Origin: Haloarcula ordinaria
GTDB lineage: Archaea > Halobacteriota > Halobacteria > Halobacteriales > Haloarculaceae
Direction: 5' to 3'
Assembly: GCF_029338275.1 (NCBI RefSeq)
Contig: NZ_CP119789.1
Span: 868,001 to 932,000, forward strand
DNA length: 64,000 nt
The notes beneath the pieces are model-generated. The model ran no database searches, had not been told where the DNA came from, and saw nothing but the letters and a program-made list of their open reading frames with translations. The first letter of the stretch is position 1. The number at the start of each line of letters is the position of its first letter. A program made the translations under genes and the position numbers. This document shows positions 49,617-58,409 of the stretch, in pieces.

Positions 49617-50108
49617 GTGACGACGACCGCTCCCGGACCGGACGACTCCGTCGAGGGCCCTCCCATCCGGGAAGCCACGCGGGCGGACCTGCTCGAGATC
49701 TACCGCCTCGAGCAGAACGCCTTCCCCCAGCCCTGGCCGTTCTCGGCGCTCGAGAGCTATCTCGGCGAACCCGGGTTCCTGGTCGCCGAAGCGGACCGGG
49801 ACGGCGTCCCGTCGGTCGCGGGCTACGTCATCGCCGACACGATTCCGAACCACGGCACACCGCTCGGACACGTCAAGGACATCGCGGTCACGCCGGAGTA
49901 TCGCCGAACTGGCGTCGCGACGGCACTGCTTCGCCGGGCGCTGGCCGTCCTCTCCGCGGCCGGCGCCGGCTCGGTCAAACTCGAGGTCCGTGCCGACAAC
50001 CACGGGGCGCTCCGCCTCTACCGCCAGTTCGACTTCGAACACCGCAAGACCATCCCGAACTACTACAGCAACGGGAACGACGCGCTCGTGATGGTGCGAC
50101 TGCTCTGA
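49617..50108 (+). CDS. rimI: RimI-type N-terminal acetyltransferase
   Basis: A 163-aa GNAT-fold acetyltransferase. The acetyl-CoA motif is in HVKDIAVTPEYRRTGVATAL (R-x2-G-x-A type), after the N-terminal NAFPQPWPFSALESYLGEPG typical of RimI/NAT. It acetylates N-termini of proteins. It starts with GTG, directly after TACGTCGGGAC; there is no ATG alternative near. The gene precedes the DUF5810 operon by 58 nt and may be independent. Confidence 0.9.
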   Translation: MTTTAPGPDDSVEGPPIREATRADLLEIYRLEQNAFPQPWPFSALESYLGEPGFLVAEADRDGVPSVAGYVIADTIPNHGTPLGHVKDIAVTPEYRRTGVATALLRRALAVLSAAGAGSVKLEVRADNHGALRLYRQFDFEHRKTIPNYYSNGNDALVMVRLL

Positions 50109-50166
50109 GCCGGGCCGCGACGAGACCCGTCCAGATTTAGGGCTCGGGCGCGACGACTACGGTACG

Positions 50167-50580
50167 ATGGGGTACGCTTGCCCAGTGTGTGACCAGCCAC
50201 AGGCCGACGCCGAGCATCTCGCCAACCACCTCGCGTTCACCGCTCTGACCGGCGGGGACGACCACGAGGCCTGGCTCGACGAGCACGTCCCCGACTGGGG
50301 GCAGCTGGGCGAGTCCGGTCTCGCCGAGATTGTCGTCGACCACGCCAGCGAGGCCGACTACCCGCAGGTGTTCGAGGACACGACCGGCGGCCACGAGCGA
50401 CACTCCCACGGCCACGACCACGCCGGTGGGGCCGACCACGCACCCGACCAGCGGTCGCTCTCGGCGGCCGACCGGGACGTGCTCGAAGAGGCCCGCGACC
50501 TGACCGAAGCGATGCTCGACGCTGACGACGAAACGGCCGACGCCGACGACACGGACGCGTCCGAAGACGAAACCCAGTAG
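50167..50580 (+). CDS. DUF5810 protein (zinc-finger-like)
   Basis: A 137-aa acidic protein. A C2H2-like N-terminus (YACPVCDQPQADAEHLANHL) suggests zinc binding; a His-rich middle stretch (HERHSHGHDHAGG) could bind further metal. I recall this as DUF5810 of haloarchaea. It is followed by the DUF5809 gene after 24 nt; the two families usually occur together. Function unknown. Confidence 0.8.
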   Translation: MGYACPVCDQPQADAEHLANHLAFTALTGGDDHEAWLDEHVPDWGQLGESGLAEIVVDHASEADYPQVFEDTTGGHERHSHGHDHAGGADHAPDQRSLSAADRDVLEEARDLTEAMLDADDETADADDTDASEDETQ

Positions 50581-50604
50581 TCCCGCGAGGCCCTAACGAC
50601 GTCC

Positions 50605-51018
50605 ATGGAGACAGAGGGGCAGTTCTCGCCGACGACGGCCGAGGCGGCACGCGACCGCTACGAGACTCTCGGTCCGACCGCACAGGTGGTCGTCAAGGAG
50701 GTCGCGAAGGCCATGGGCCTCGACGCCGAGGAGTATCGCGAGCGCGTCACCGGTGCGGTCGTCGAGACCGCCCGCGATGTCCTGTTCGCCGAGTCGCTCG
50801 CGGTCACTGTCGGCACGCGCGAGGAGTTCGACGACTGGGCGGCCGACACCGACCTCGAGGTGACAGTCATGGGTGCCGACAACGTCGACAACGTGGTCTG
50901 GCACGCCGCGCCGTTCACCGGACAGGCCGTCGCCGCGACCTACCAGAGCGAACGCGACGCGGCCGTCGGGACACTCCGCCGACAGGCGTTCGGTCGCCTC
51001 TACGACGAGGTCGTCTGA
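50605..51018 (+). CDS. DUF5809 protein
   Basis: A 137-aa protein with TTAEAARDRYETLGPTAQVV and VVETARDVLFAESLAVTVG segments, recalled as haloarchaeal DUF5809. No motif gives a function. The C-terminal NVVWHAAPFTGQAVAATYQS may be a conserved core. The stop shares a base with the next gene's start (TGATG), so the two are coupled. Confidence 0.8.
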   Translation: METEGQFSPTTAEAARDRYETLGPTAQVVVKEVAKAMGLDAEEYRERVTGAVVETARDVLFAESLAVTVGTREEFDDWAADTDLEVTVMGADNVDNVVWHAAPFTGQAVAATYQSERDAAVGTLRRQAFGRLYDEVV

Positions 51019-51422
51019 TGCGTCGGATCACGCGCAACGTCGTCCTCGGACTGGTGGTGGTGCTCGTCCTGCTGCTCGCACTGGGTGCGCTCCCGAGCCT
51101 GCTGAAGTCCGGCGACCCGTTCTACGTCGTCGCGACCCCCGCCGAAGACGGGGCCAACGCCACGGCGGTCAACAGCACCGCTATCGAGGCCCAGTTCTAC
51201 CCGTTCACGACGGCGGCGCTCTCGAACGCGACGGCGACCGACAGTGGCCGGTCGGACCCGTACTGGCGCGGTCCGGTCGGTGTCAAGGGCGCGTTCACCC
51301 ACTCGCCGTTCGACGAGCGGGCGGCGCTGACCCAGCAGTATCCGAGCGCGGCCGACGGCGACCGGGTCCGCGTTCGTCACAACGGCACGCTTTACCACGT
51401 CGCGGTCACACAGACGGTATGA
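51018..51422 (+). CDS. small membrane-anchored protein of unknown function
   Basis: A 134-aa protein with a single N-terminal helix (VVLGLVVVLVLLLALGALPS) and a beta-rich external part without Cys. Sequons such as NAT and NST occur (NATAVNSTAIE), so glycosylation is possible. I recognise no family. The ATG shares one base with the DUF5809 stop and its end overlaps the NUDIX start by 4 nt, which fixes its place in the operon. Confidence 0.7.
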   Translation: MRRITRNVVLGLVVVLVLLLALGALPSLLKSGDPFYVVATPAEDGANATAVNSTAIEAQFYPFTTAALSNATATDSGRSDPYWRGPVGVKGAFTHSPFDERAALTQQYPSAADGDRVRVRHNGTLYHVAVTQTV

Positions 51423-51961
51423 GCCGCGACCCGTCCCACGAGTGGCCCGTCGTCGAGTCCGAGACCGAGTACGAGACCGGCTGGTACACCGGCGGCTACG
51501 ACCGCGTCCGGCAACCCGACGGCTCCGAGAAGGACTACTACTGGGCGGAGCTGCCCGACGCCGCCGTCGTCGTCGCCACCACCGGCGACGAGCTGGTGAT
51601 GGTCGACCAGTTCCGCCCGACCATCCGCGAGCAGTGTCTGGAACTCCCCGCGGGCATCGTCGAGGACGGCGAGTCCTACACGACCGCCGGCGCGCGCGAA
51701 CTCCGCGAGGAGACCGGTTTCGACCCTGCCGGCGTCTCGCTGCTCGAGGAGTTCTACTGTTCGACGGGCGTGTTGCGCCATCGCCGCGGCATCGTCTTCG
51801 CCGAGGGCCTGGAACCCACCGACGCGAACCTGGACGACAACGAGTTCCTCTCGGTGACCACGGTCCCTATCGAGGACGCACTGGATGTCGCCCGGCGCGA
51901 ACCCGCTAACGACGCCACTATCGAAGGCATCCTCCTCGCACGCGCGGAGGGGCTTCTGTGA
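51419..51961 (+). CDS. NUDIX hydrolase
   Basis: A 180-aa NUDIX hydrolase. The Nudix box fits G-x5-E-x7-REUxEExGU exactly: GIVEDGESYTTAGARELREE followed by TGF. Upstream, DELVMVDQFRPTIREQCLEL resembles ADP-ribose pyrophosphatases, so the substrate is probably an ADP-sugar or NDP compound. The start is the ATG that overlaps the upstream stop by 4 nt. It is the last gene of the DUF5810/5809 operon. Confidence 0.88.
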   Translation: MSRDPSHEWPVVESETEYETGWYTGGYDRVRQPDGSEKDYYWAELPDAAVVVATTGDELVMVDQFRPTIREQCLELPAGIVEDGESYTTAGARELREETGFDPAGVSLLEEFYCSTGVLRHRRGIVFAEGLEPTDANLDDNEFLSVTTVPIEDALDVARREPANDATIEGILLARAEGLL

Positions 51962-52067
51962 CGAGGGCGTGACGACACTCCGACGGCGGCGACCGCACAT
52001 TCGCATCCGAACCGACGTGCTGGCGTAGTCCGAAGCCCGTTTACGCATCGACGGCTTTTCCCGCGAC

Positions 52068-52418
52068 ATGGACGGCGAAATCGGTGTCGAGGAGATGAAG
52101 TCACTGCTCGGGAACGACGGGGTCCGGGTCGTAGACATCCGTTCGCCGGGCGCGTTCCAGCGTGGCCACATCCCGGGCAGCGAGAACGTCCCGCTCCCGG
52201 CGCTCGTCGGGTCCGTCGAGCGCTTCGCGGGTGCCGACCGAATCGTGACTGTCTGTCCCCACGGCGAGTCGAGCGTCCAGGCCGCCCGCCTCATCGCGTC
52301 CTACGAGGGGTTCGACGGCGACGTCGAGAGCTTCGGCCCGGGGCTCACCGGCTGGGACGGTCCGCTCGAGACGGCCGACGCGACTGGGAACGACGAGGGC
52401 CCTGACGCCCCCTTCTGA
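52068..52418 (+). CDS. single-domain rhodanese
   Basis: A 116-aa rhodanese. The active-site loop is TVCPHGESSVQAARLI with the catalytic Cys, and VRVVDIRSPGAFQRGHIPGS is the CH2A-type domain start. It transfers sulfane sulfur from thiosulfate or persulfides. It is the last backbone-like gene before the composition changes. Confidence 0.88.
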   Translation: MDGEIGVEEMKSLLGNDGVRVVDIRSPGAFQRGHIPGSENVPLPALVGSVERFAGADRIVTVCPHGESSVQAARLIASYEGFDGDVESFGPGLTGWDGPLETADATGNDEGPDAPF

Positions 52419-52850
52419 GTAGCCACTGGCCGTCGAGACGACAAGTCACACTGCACGTGAGCCCCGCTGCTCAGGGGACGGTTGTTCCGGGGACGTGAAT
52501 CGTGGTGGCTCGGTCGAAAACGCTCTCATCACACGGGGCTGAGCGGGGGTAACTGCTCGTCATCGCCACCAACACTGAGTAGCCTGTCGGTGGTGAAAAA
52601 CTCGTTCATCGACTGATTAACCCGGTTCGGTCCACACTATTTCTGAAGCGCCCCACACTGTCCTAGCAGTTAGATTTGTACCGTACCAGCTGTTGCTGCA
52701 TTTACTATGCTCTACTGGCTAAACAGTGTTTGATCGAGGTCCACCACACAGTAGTCGTGTTCGGTGTAATTCCCATCTGTCGCAATGCAAAATACACGGC
52801 GGCCCCGTTGATTCGAACCAGCCGACATGGCTCTCTGATGATTCTCGTGA
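52419..52850. other. gene-free border between backbone and accessory island
   Basis: A 432-bp stretch between the rhodanese gene and the aldo/keto reductase promoter. Its first ~200 bp are GC-rich and hold CCCC/GGGG repeats (52459-52475); the rest turns AT-richer near 52600. I see no intact gene, no tRNA and no clear terminal repeat. Short open stretches could be relics of a transposase, but none is convincing. Confidence 0.4.
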
Positions 52851-52884
52851 CGGTCGATACTATTATGAAAGTAGTATCCGACCG
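52851..52884 (+). promoter_or_regulatory. long inverted repeat before the aldo/keto reductase
   Basis: Left arm CGGTCGATACTA (52851-52862) pairs with TAGTAT-C-CGACCG (52872-52884): 12 bp with a single one-base bulge and a 9-nt centre TTATGAAAG. It ends 7 nt before the ATG. It is either an operator, perhaps for one of the IclR regulators, or a leader hairpin. Confidence 0.45.
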
Positions 52885-52891
52885 AGGATTC

Positions 52892-53905
52892 ATGGATTAC
52901 GTTCGATTAGGAGAGACAGGGCTAGAAGTCTCGACGATTGCGTTGGGGACGTGGCGGTTCGGCATGGAACACGAGGAGACTGGCGTGGTAGAAACCGGGA
53001 AAAATGAAGCACACGAGATGTTAGACGCATACGCTGAACGAGAAGGTAACTTCATCGACACGGCAAATGGGTACGGTGATGGGGACTCGGAACGGTGGAT
53101 TGGCGATTGGCTCACTGAGCGCGAACGTGAAGATTACGTCGTCGCTTCCAAGTGCTACTGGTCGAAGGAATCGCGTTTCCAGGAGAATCTCTCACGGAAA
53201 AACGTCCGTGCCGAAGTCGAAGGGTCGCTAGAGCGACTGAACACCGACTACCTCGACATCCTGTACTTGCATCGCTTTGACGACGACACACCGATCGAGC
53301 GCACGCTGCGGACCCTCGACGATCTGATAACTGAGGGGAAGATCCAGCATATTGGACTTTCGACTGCAGACGCCTGGAAACTCATGAAGGGAGTCTTGAC
53401 TGCGGACCTCAACAATTTTGAGCGATTTACCGTCACTCAGCCGTTATTCCACGCTGCGTACTACGAGGACGTTGCGGAGTATCTCACGGTCTGTTCTGAT
53501 CAGAATCTTTCTGTCTGTCCGTATTCTCCGTTGGCTGGTGGTTTCCTTACAGGGAAATACGAACGCGTGGGAGACGGGTCGTATGATCTCGACGCACCAG
53601 AGAATACTCGCGCACAGCTTGACGATCGCTTCTTGGACTTCTACGTCTCTGAACGTGGTTGGCACGTTCTCGACAAAATTCGTCAGATCGCCACGGATCT
53701 CGACGCCACCCCTGCACAAGTCGCGCTGCGGTGGTTGATTGACCAACCCGACTTCACGTGTGTGCCGATTATCGGAGCACGGACTATCGACCAGCTCGAT
53801 GATAATCTGGGAGCTATCGATATCAGCCTGACTGATGAACAGTTTGATGCCATCTTTGAGGCACGCTACGATGAGAATGGAACTCTCTACGAAACAAATG
53901 TCTGA
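52892..53905 (+). CDS. aldo/keto reductase
   Basis: A 337-aa NAD(P)H-dependent oxidoreductase of the aldo/keto reductase superfamily (TIM barrel). The tetrad is visible: Asp56 in FIDTANGYG, Tyr61, Lys87 in VVASKCYWSK, and His127 in ILYLHRFDDD. C-terminal PIIGARTIDQLDDNL fits the cofactor-binding end. It probably acts on a sugar or sugar acid, given the island context. The ATG at 52892 follows the long inverted repeat. Codon use is less GC-rich than in the backbone genes, suggesting transfer. Confidence 0.9.
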   Translation: MDYVRLGETGLEVSTIALGTWRFGMEHEETGVVETGKNEAHEMLDAYAEREGNFIDTANGYGDGDSERWIGDWLTEREREDYVVASKCYWSKESRFQENLSRKNVRAEVEGSLERLNTDYLDILYLHRFDDDTPIERTLRTLDDLITEGKIQHIGLSTADAWKLMKGVLTADLNNFERFTVTQPLFHAAYYEDVAEYLTVCSDQNLSVCPYSPLAGGFLTGKYERVGDGSYDLDAPENTRAQLDDRFLDFYVSERGWHVLDKIRQIATDLDATPAQVALRWLIDQPDFTCVPIIGARTIDQLDDNLGAIDISLTDEQFDAIFEARYDENGTLYETNV

Positions 53906-54043
53906 GTGATATCGATTACCCGTGAACGGTTAGACGTGTAATCGACCATCGAAAGCAGATGTCATGATTGAACCACCTTTCCGCTCAATTGGATACCTGC
54001 CTCCGGGCGAAAGACTAATGAAAATATACCTACACTATTTATT

Positions 54044-55126
54044 ATGAAAACCGAGTCTATGAATGTTGGTATCGTAGGTTTGGGGCCACATGGTACCAAC
54101 CATGCCGAATTACTGCAGAAAATGGGGCACAATGTATTTGGAGCCGACGCAAACCTTGATTACTGTGAGAAATTTGAGCAAGAACTCGGTGTGGACACAG
54201 TTACTTCTCCCGATGGTCTGTACCGCCGAGATCTCGATGCAATCATTGTATCCACGCCCAACAAATTCCATGAAACTGCGGCCGTAGATGCCATGGAAAA
54301 CGGATTCGATGTGTTAATCGAAAAACCGCTGGCGCACGATCTGGAAAGTGCTCAACGGATTGCATCGGTTGCACAAAAAACAGAAAACATCTGTATGACC
54401 GGATACTCGAATCGATTCCTAAATACGTTCCAAATAGCCGAAGAATATGTTCAATCTGGGTATTTTGGAGATATCTCTCACATCAATGCGCGACACACCC
54501 GACGGAGAGGAATACCTGGCAGGGGAACATGGTATACCTCACAAGAAATCGCCGGTGGCGGAGTACTGATGGATACCGGTGCAAGTCTTGTTTCGTTATT
54601 GTTGTCGTTATTGGACTGGGAAGAAATTAAAGAAATAAAATCGGTGACCCGGTCTGAATTTGGAAACCGTTCTGATTACAGCTATTTATCCATGTGGGGG
54701 GAAGATGACGATGGAAAATTGTATGATGTCGAAGATTCCGTAGTTGCTTTTTGTGAATTTGAAAATGATATATCTGCGACTATCGAGGTTGCGTGGGCTG
54801 CTAATACGGAGTCGAATCATTTCTACGAAATACAGGGTACCGAGGCAGGTGCCCGACTTACTATGCCAAATCGGTATGAAGATACCAGAACAGAAACATC
54901 TTCGAAGACGGGCTTGGAACTATACGAAACCCGCTCTGAACCAGTCGACCACTTCATCGACTCTACCTTGAAAGTCCCCGCGAACGATCCATATGAAGAG
55001 GAACTCGATACCTTCCTCTCTGCCGTAGATCAGAACGAACGAGCGCAAACAAACGACATTGATCAAGCGCTTCGAATCCAACGGATGCTAGAACAAATGT
55101 ATCAAGCGGGTGGACTGTATGATTGA
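54044..55126 (+). CDS. Gfo/Idh/MocA-family oxidoreductase
   Basis: A 360-aa NAD(P)-dependent sugar or inositol oxidoreductase. The Rossmann GLGPHGTNHAELL (GxGxxG) is near the N-terminus, the cofactor/active-site motif EKPL is at residues 93-96 and the C-terminal domain begins near GYSNRFLNTFQIAE. It would oxidise or epimerise a sugar, sugar acid or inositol; the exact substrate is not shown. The gene is clearly AT-richer than the backbone. It is 53 nt before the first IclR gene, with which it probably forms an operon. An ATG at 54059 is an alternative start. Confidence 0.9.
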   Translation: MKTESMNVGIVGLGPHGTNHAELLQKMGHNVFGADANLDYCEKFEQELGVDTVTSPDGLYRRDLDAIIVSTPNKFHETAAVDAMENGFDVLIEKPLAHDLESAQRIASVAQKTENICMTGYSNRFLNTFQIAEEYVQSGYFGDISHINARHTRRRGIPGRGTWYTSQEIAGGGVLMDTGASLVSLLLSLLDWEEIKEIKSVTRSEFGNRSDYSYLSMWGEDDDGKLYDVEDSVVAFCEFENDISATIEVAWAANTESNHFYEIQGTEAGARLTMPNRYEDTRTETSSKTGLELYETRSEPVDHFIDSTLKVPANDPYEEELDTFLSAVDQNERAQTNDIDQALRIQRMLEQMYQAGGLYD

Positions 55127-55179
55127 GCCGTCGACAATCGGGAAGGATCAATTGCTACCATATCAAGCATCAGAAACCA

Positions 55180-55971
55180 ATGAATGAACGCACCAGTACA
55201 GGTAGACAAACTATCGGTTCTGTCGAAAATGCATTTGATATCATAGAGTATATTCAGAAACGAGAGCCGGTAGGTGTAACTGAAGTCTCAGAAGCGACAG
55301 GTCGATCTAAGAGCAGCACATTCCATTACTTAGCGACGCTAACCGACAGGGGCTATCTTGACCGGGTGGATGATGGATACCAGTTAGGACTGAGATTTCT
55401 AACACTTGGAGGTACCGCCCGTGAGAGAGAACGGTTATTTCGACTTGGAAAGAGTGATGCAGACAAATTATCCCAAGATATCGGTGAAAAAGTCCGCCTG
55501 ATAGTTGAACGTGACGGGTATGGGATTACTTTATATCAAGAAGAGGGAGATGATGTCGAAAATACCTATACTCACGTAGGAAGCACCGAAGAACTGTATT
55601 GTACTGCGGCAGGAAAAGCTTTTCTGGCCGAAATACCCGATGACGAGCTGAATAAGTACTTATCGAACAAAAAACTTGAACCATATACGGAGCATACAAT
55701 CACAGACGAACTGGATCTTCGATCGGAACTCGAACAAATACAAACAACAGGGGTCGCATTTGACGATCGGGAACGCTATGACGACATCCGATGCGTAGCA
55801 GCACCGATAAAGCTCAGCGACGGTACCCTTCTTGGCACATTCAGCGTCTCTGCTCCGACCGAAAGAATGTCAGAGCACCGGTTCCGAACTGAAATACCAA
55901 ATAAAATACAAAATGCCGTTACTGTGGTTGAAATTAATACGACGTATTCCGAGTGGATGCAACAAGAGTGA
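55180..55971 (+). CDS. IclR-family transcriptional regulator (first copy)
   Basis: A 263-aa IclR-family regulator. The N-terminal winged helix (residues 8-75) has SVENAFDIIEYIQKREPVGV and TEVSEATGRSKSSTFHYLAT as helix-turn-helix, and the C-terminal effector domain has CTAAGKAFLAEIPDDELNKY and TGVAFDDRERYDDIRCVAAP. Effectors of such proteins are usually sugar or aromatic acids. It directly follows the Gfo/Idh gene and probably controls that operon. Start at ATG 55180 (a TTG 57 nt upstream is less likely). Confidence 0.9.
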   Translation: MNERTSTGRQTIGSVENAFDIIEYIQKREPVGVTEVSEATGRSKSSTFHYLATLTDRGYLDRVDDGYQLGLRFLTLGGTARERERLFRLGKSDADKLSQDIGEKVRLIVERDGYGITLYQEEGDDVENTYTHVGSTEELYCTAAGKAFLAEIPDDELNKYLSNKKLEPYTEHTITDELDLRSELEQIQTTGVAFDDRERYDDIRCVAAPIKLSDGTLLGTFSVSAPTERMSEHRFRTEIPNKIQNAVTVVEINTTYSEWMQQE

Positions 55972-56658
55972 CCGGGATCAACCTAGTCTCATGTGAGGCG
56001 ATCGGGCTCTGAATAGACGAGCAAGCCATTTTGCCCCTCAGACGGTACTACTTGAAGAAGTTATCAACCTATATCACATCTGTACACCTGTTTTTTAGAA
56101 TCTGAAGCGCTGTGTCTGTTCTACTATCAAAAAGGTGGTAATGCCTCATCCCAACTGGGATAACAGGTGTACGTATGTCACGGGATGTTCGAGTATCCGA
56201 TGGCTGGAATGGTTTGTTTCATATTGTTAAAAATCGTCCTCCTCGATTTATTCGTCCTTCCTGCTTTGGGGGGTATCCGGGCAATAGGATCAGAGAAAGG
56301 GTCAAATCGAGTGGAGGCGTTTAATTATTTGAAATAATTGTGGTGTCGATTACAAACGCCGTCGGTGGCTGTTTCGATCACAGACCATCAAAGTTGAGGA
56401 CCCGGTGAGCAACCGTTGGCTGATTTGTTACGAGAGTAGTGACAACCGGTACGTGGATACAGACTGGCGAAATATTTGATTAAGTGGTACTGTAATCCCA
56501 GAATCGGTTGCTAATCAGTTGGTCCGTTAGTTACGCCAATTCTCTCCATGGAATCGGCTAGGTGGTCGCAGGCGCCTCAATCTGAGATACTTGGTGTCTG
56601 TTCGTGAATCATAGAGGGTACCGACACAGCCCGTTGATGTGGGTCCCTTGTGTCACTT
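55972..56658. other. 687-bp AT-rich gene-free region
   Basis: No gene of convincing length is seen. A 49-codon frame (56175-56324) begins right after a large inverted repeat and may be chance. Later open stretches (56390-56480) could be relics of a lost gene. The sequence is among the most AT-rich in the window. Confidence 0.45.
56082..56172 (+). repeat. 91-bp element with 11-bp perfect inverted ends
   Basis: GTACACCTGTT (56082-56092) and AACAGGTGTAC (56162-56172) are exact reverse complements. Inside, ATCCCA-AC-TGGGAT (56148-56161) forms a smaller palindrome next to the right arm. The left arm runs into a T6 tract, which could terminate the upstream IclR transcript. No target-site duplication is obvious at the ends. 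It may be a miniature mobile element or a complex operator. Confidence 0.45.
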
Positions 56659-58056
56659 TCAGTCTCTTCCGGATGTGGATACTCCGTTGAAGTCCTCCTG
56701 GAAAGCCCGATAGCCGGCCGGTCCGCGTTCGGCGACCTCGCGGAGGGCATCCCGGTATGGGCCTTGTCGGCTCTCAACAAGTGTCGCTAAGCGGGATTCA
56801 AGACGGGAAACGACTTCAGGGTTCTCCTCGGCCAGGTTTGTCTGTTCCCACGGGTCCGTCTCCATATCGTAGAGTTGCAGCTCTGGAATGGCGTCGTCCC
56901 ACATCCCAGCGTGATATGTTCTGATGAGCTTCCACTGGTCGGTACGGAGCGCTCGCTGGGCGGTATACAGACCGTGATCCACGAATACCGCGTCCCGCCA
57001 GTCCACGTCACCTGACTCGATGACGGGACAAAGTGAACGACCCTGCCACCGTGCTGGGGCCTCGAGACCCGCGAACTCTGCCACCGTGGGTGCCATATCA
57101 ACGTTCGTCACGAGTTGCGATCGGTGGCCGGTCTCAGCAGCTGCGTCTGCGGGTGGCTTGACCAGCAGAGGAACGCGCTGTGTTCCATCGTGAGTGCTCC
57201 AATGCTCTCGATACAGACCGTGTTCTCCGAATTCCTCGCCGTGGTCGCCGGTGACGATGATGAGCGTCTCTTCGTACAGTCCTCTCTGCTTGAGACGCTC
57301 GAAGAGTCTGCCGAGATGTCGATCTGCATAGTGTATCTCGGCGTCGTAGTTCGCAATCATTCGCCGGAGGTCCGCCCGGTTCTCGATCTCCATATGCGTC
57401 GCAGAGCGCCACGCGTCCCATGTCTGGTGGTTAGCTATCTGCTCAACCGTCGGGTACGGTGGTGCCGGTCCATCCGCGAACTCCGCGACCTCGTCGTCGG
57501 ACCGCCGATACGGCCCGTGTGGATCCCACAGCTGGACGTACATAAACAGGTCGTCGTCATACTCCGATAGCGCGTCGATTGCTGTGTCGACGACTGATTC
57601 AGCCCGCGGGGTCTGGAAGGACTCTCGATTTCCGACCGGCTCCTGTATCTGATAAATCTCGTGCCAGGTGTCGTTGAACCACGGGGCCGGGTGTCGGGGA
57701 AACGACGTGACGGCCACGGTCGGGACCCGTTCTTCATAGAACAGCCGGGGAAGACTCCACCATTCACGGCCTGGGACGTGGTCACTCCAGGTTCCGGCCC
57801 ACTCGACCTCGTTCGCGGGATGGTTGAGGAGCTGGGACTGGGGGCCGTGTGTCTCGATCCCGTTTCGGAGGCCATAGCGGCCCGTGAGGAGCGCCGCCCG
57901 GGAGGGGAGACATGGCGAGTTGGCGACGTATGCCCTGTCGAATGCGACTGCGTCCTGGGCGAACGAATCTAGATTCGGGGTAGTTTCGGCATCATACCCG
58001 TATGCGCCAACGTGGTCGGCGCGGAGGGAATCAATGTCTATGTAGAGCGTGCGCAT
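56659..58056 (-). CDS. formylglycine-type sulfatase (first copy)
   Basis: A 465-aa type I sulfatase (alkaline phosphatase superfamily) that removes sulfate esters from a substrate. The catalytic motif is SPCLPSRAALLTGRYG with Cys49 (C-x-P-S-R), which must be oxidised to formylglycine. Metal ligands are Asp7/Asp9 in YIDIDSLRADH and the later TGDHGEEFGEHG. No signal peptide is seen, so it would work in the cytoplasm. Start at ATG 58056, with a TATA box (58082-58090, minus strand) about 30 nt upstream, implying leaderless transcription. Confidence 0.92.
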   Translation of the reverse strand: MRTLYIDIDSLRADHVGAYGYDAETTPNLDSFAQDAVAFDRAYVANSPCLPSRAALLTGRYGLRNGIETHGPQSQLLNHPANEVEWAGTWSDHVPGREWWSLPRLFYEERVPTVAVTSFPRHPAPWFNDTWHEIYQIQEPVGNRESFQTPRAESVVDTAIDALSEYDDDLFMYVQLWDPHGPYRRSDDEVAEFADGPAPPYPTVEQIANHQTWDAWRSATHMEIENRADLRRMIANYDAEIHYADRHLGRLFERLKQRGLYEETLIIVTGDHGEEFGEHGLYREHWSTHDGTQRVPLLVKPPADAAAETGHRSQLVTNVDMAPTVAEFAGLEAPARWQGRSLCPVIESGDVDWRDAVFVDHGLYTAQRALRTDQWKLIRTYHAGMWDDAIPELQLYDMETDPWEQTNLAEENPEVVSRLESRLATLVESRQGPYRDALREVAERGPAGYRAFQEDFNGVSTSGRD

Positions 58057-58081
58057 CAATCTACAATGGTGAACCAGTCCG

Positions 58082-58090
58082 TATAAAAAT
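58082..58090 (-). promoter_or_regulatory. TATA box of the first sulfatase gene
   Basis: On the minus strand the sequence reads ATTTTTATA about 26-34 nt before the ATG at 58056. This is typical spacing for a leaderless haloarchaeal transcript. Confidence 0.5.
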
Positions 58091-58360
58091 GTAGGTAGGG
58101 CAGAGAGTCGGCTTTCGGACAACATGATCAACCCCGGTTATGATGTTTAAGTGTGCGATTGGAGTGACAACACATCCCATGAAGACGAAATCCTGACGCT
58201 TGTATCCCGTACCCGCGTTTTGACCGCTCCGGCTAAGCTGTGCTTTTCCCCGTGTTCGCCTCAAGTCACCTGATTATCGACTAGACCGCCTCGAATCCTC
58301 TTGTTGAGGTCTGCAGTGCTATATTAGGTCGTCAGCGAAACAAGATGTGGGCATTGGGGC
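58091..58360. other. gene-free stretch between the first sulfatase and the second IclR gene
   Basis: About 270 bp of moderately AT-rich sequence shared by two divergent genes. It holds no gene or strong repeat that I can see, apart from the TATA box at its left edge and the operator-like repeat just beyond its right edge. Confidence 0.5.
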
Positions 58361-58377
58361 GTTCGTAATTAGCGAAC
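58361..58377 (+). promoter_or_regulatory. operator-like inverted repeat before the second IclR gene
   Basis: GTTCG-TAATTAG-CGAAC: 5-bp perfect arms with a 7-nt AT-rich centre, 33-49 nt before the ATG. The size and symmetry fit an IclR-type binding site, so the regulator might bind its own promoter. Confidence 0.35.
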
Positions 58378-58409
58378 AGTTTTACCGGACTGGCTCATTA
58401 GACGAAAAT

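Noticed and set aside
52440-52560. Possible relic of an IS605/IS1341-type transposase end
   Set aside because: A short open stretch and CCCC/GGGG repeats were seen, but no conserved transposase residues or paired ends could be shown.
56175-56324. 49-codon open frame after the 91-bp inverted repeat
   Set aside because: There is no family similarity or coding bias, and frames of this size occur by chance in AT-rich DNA.
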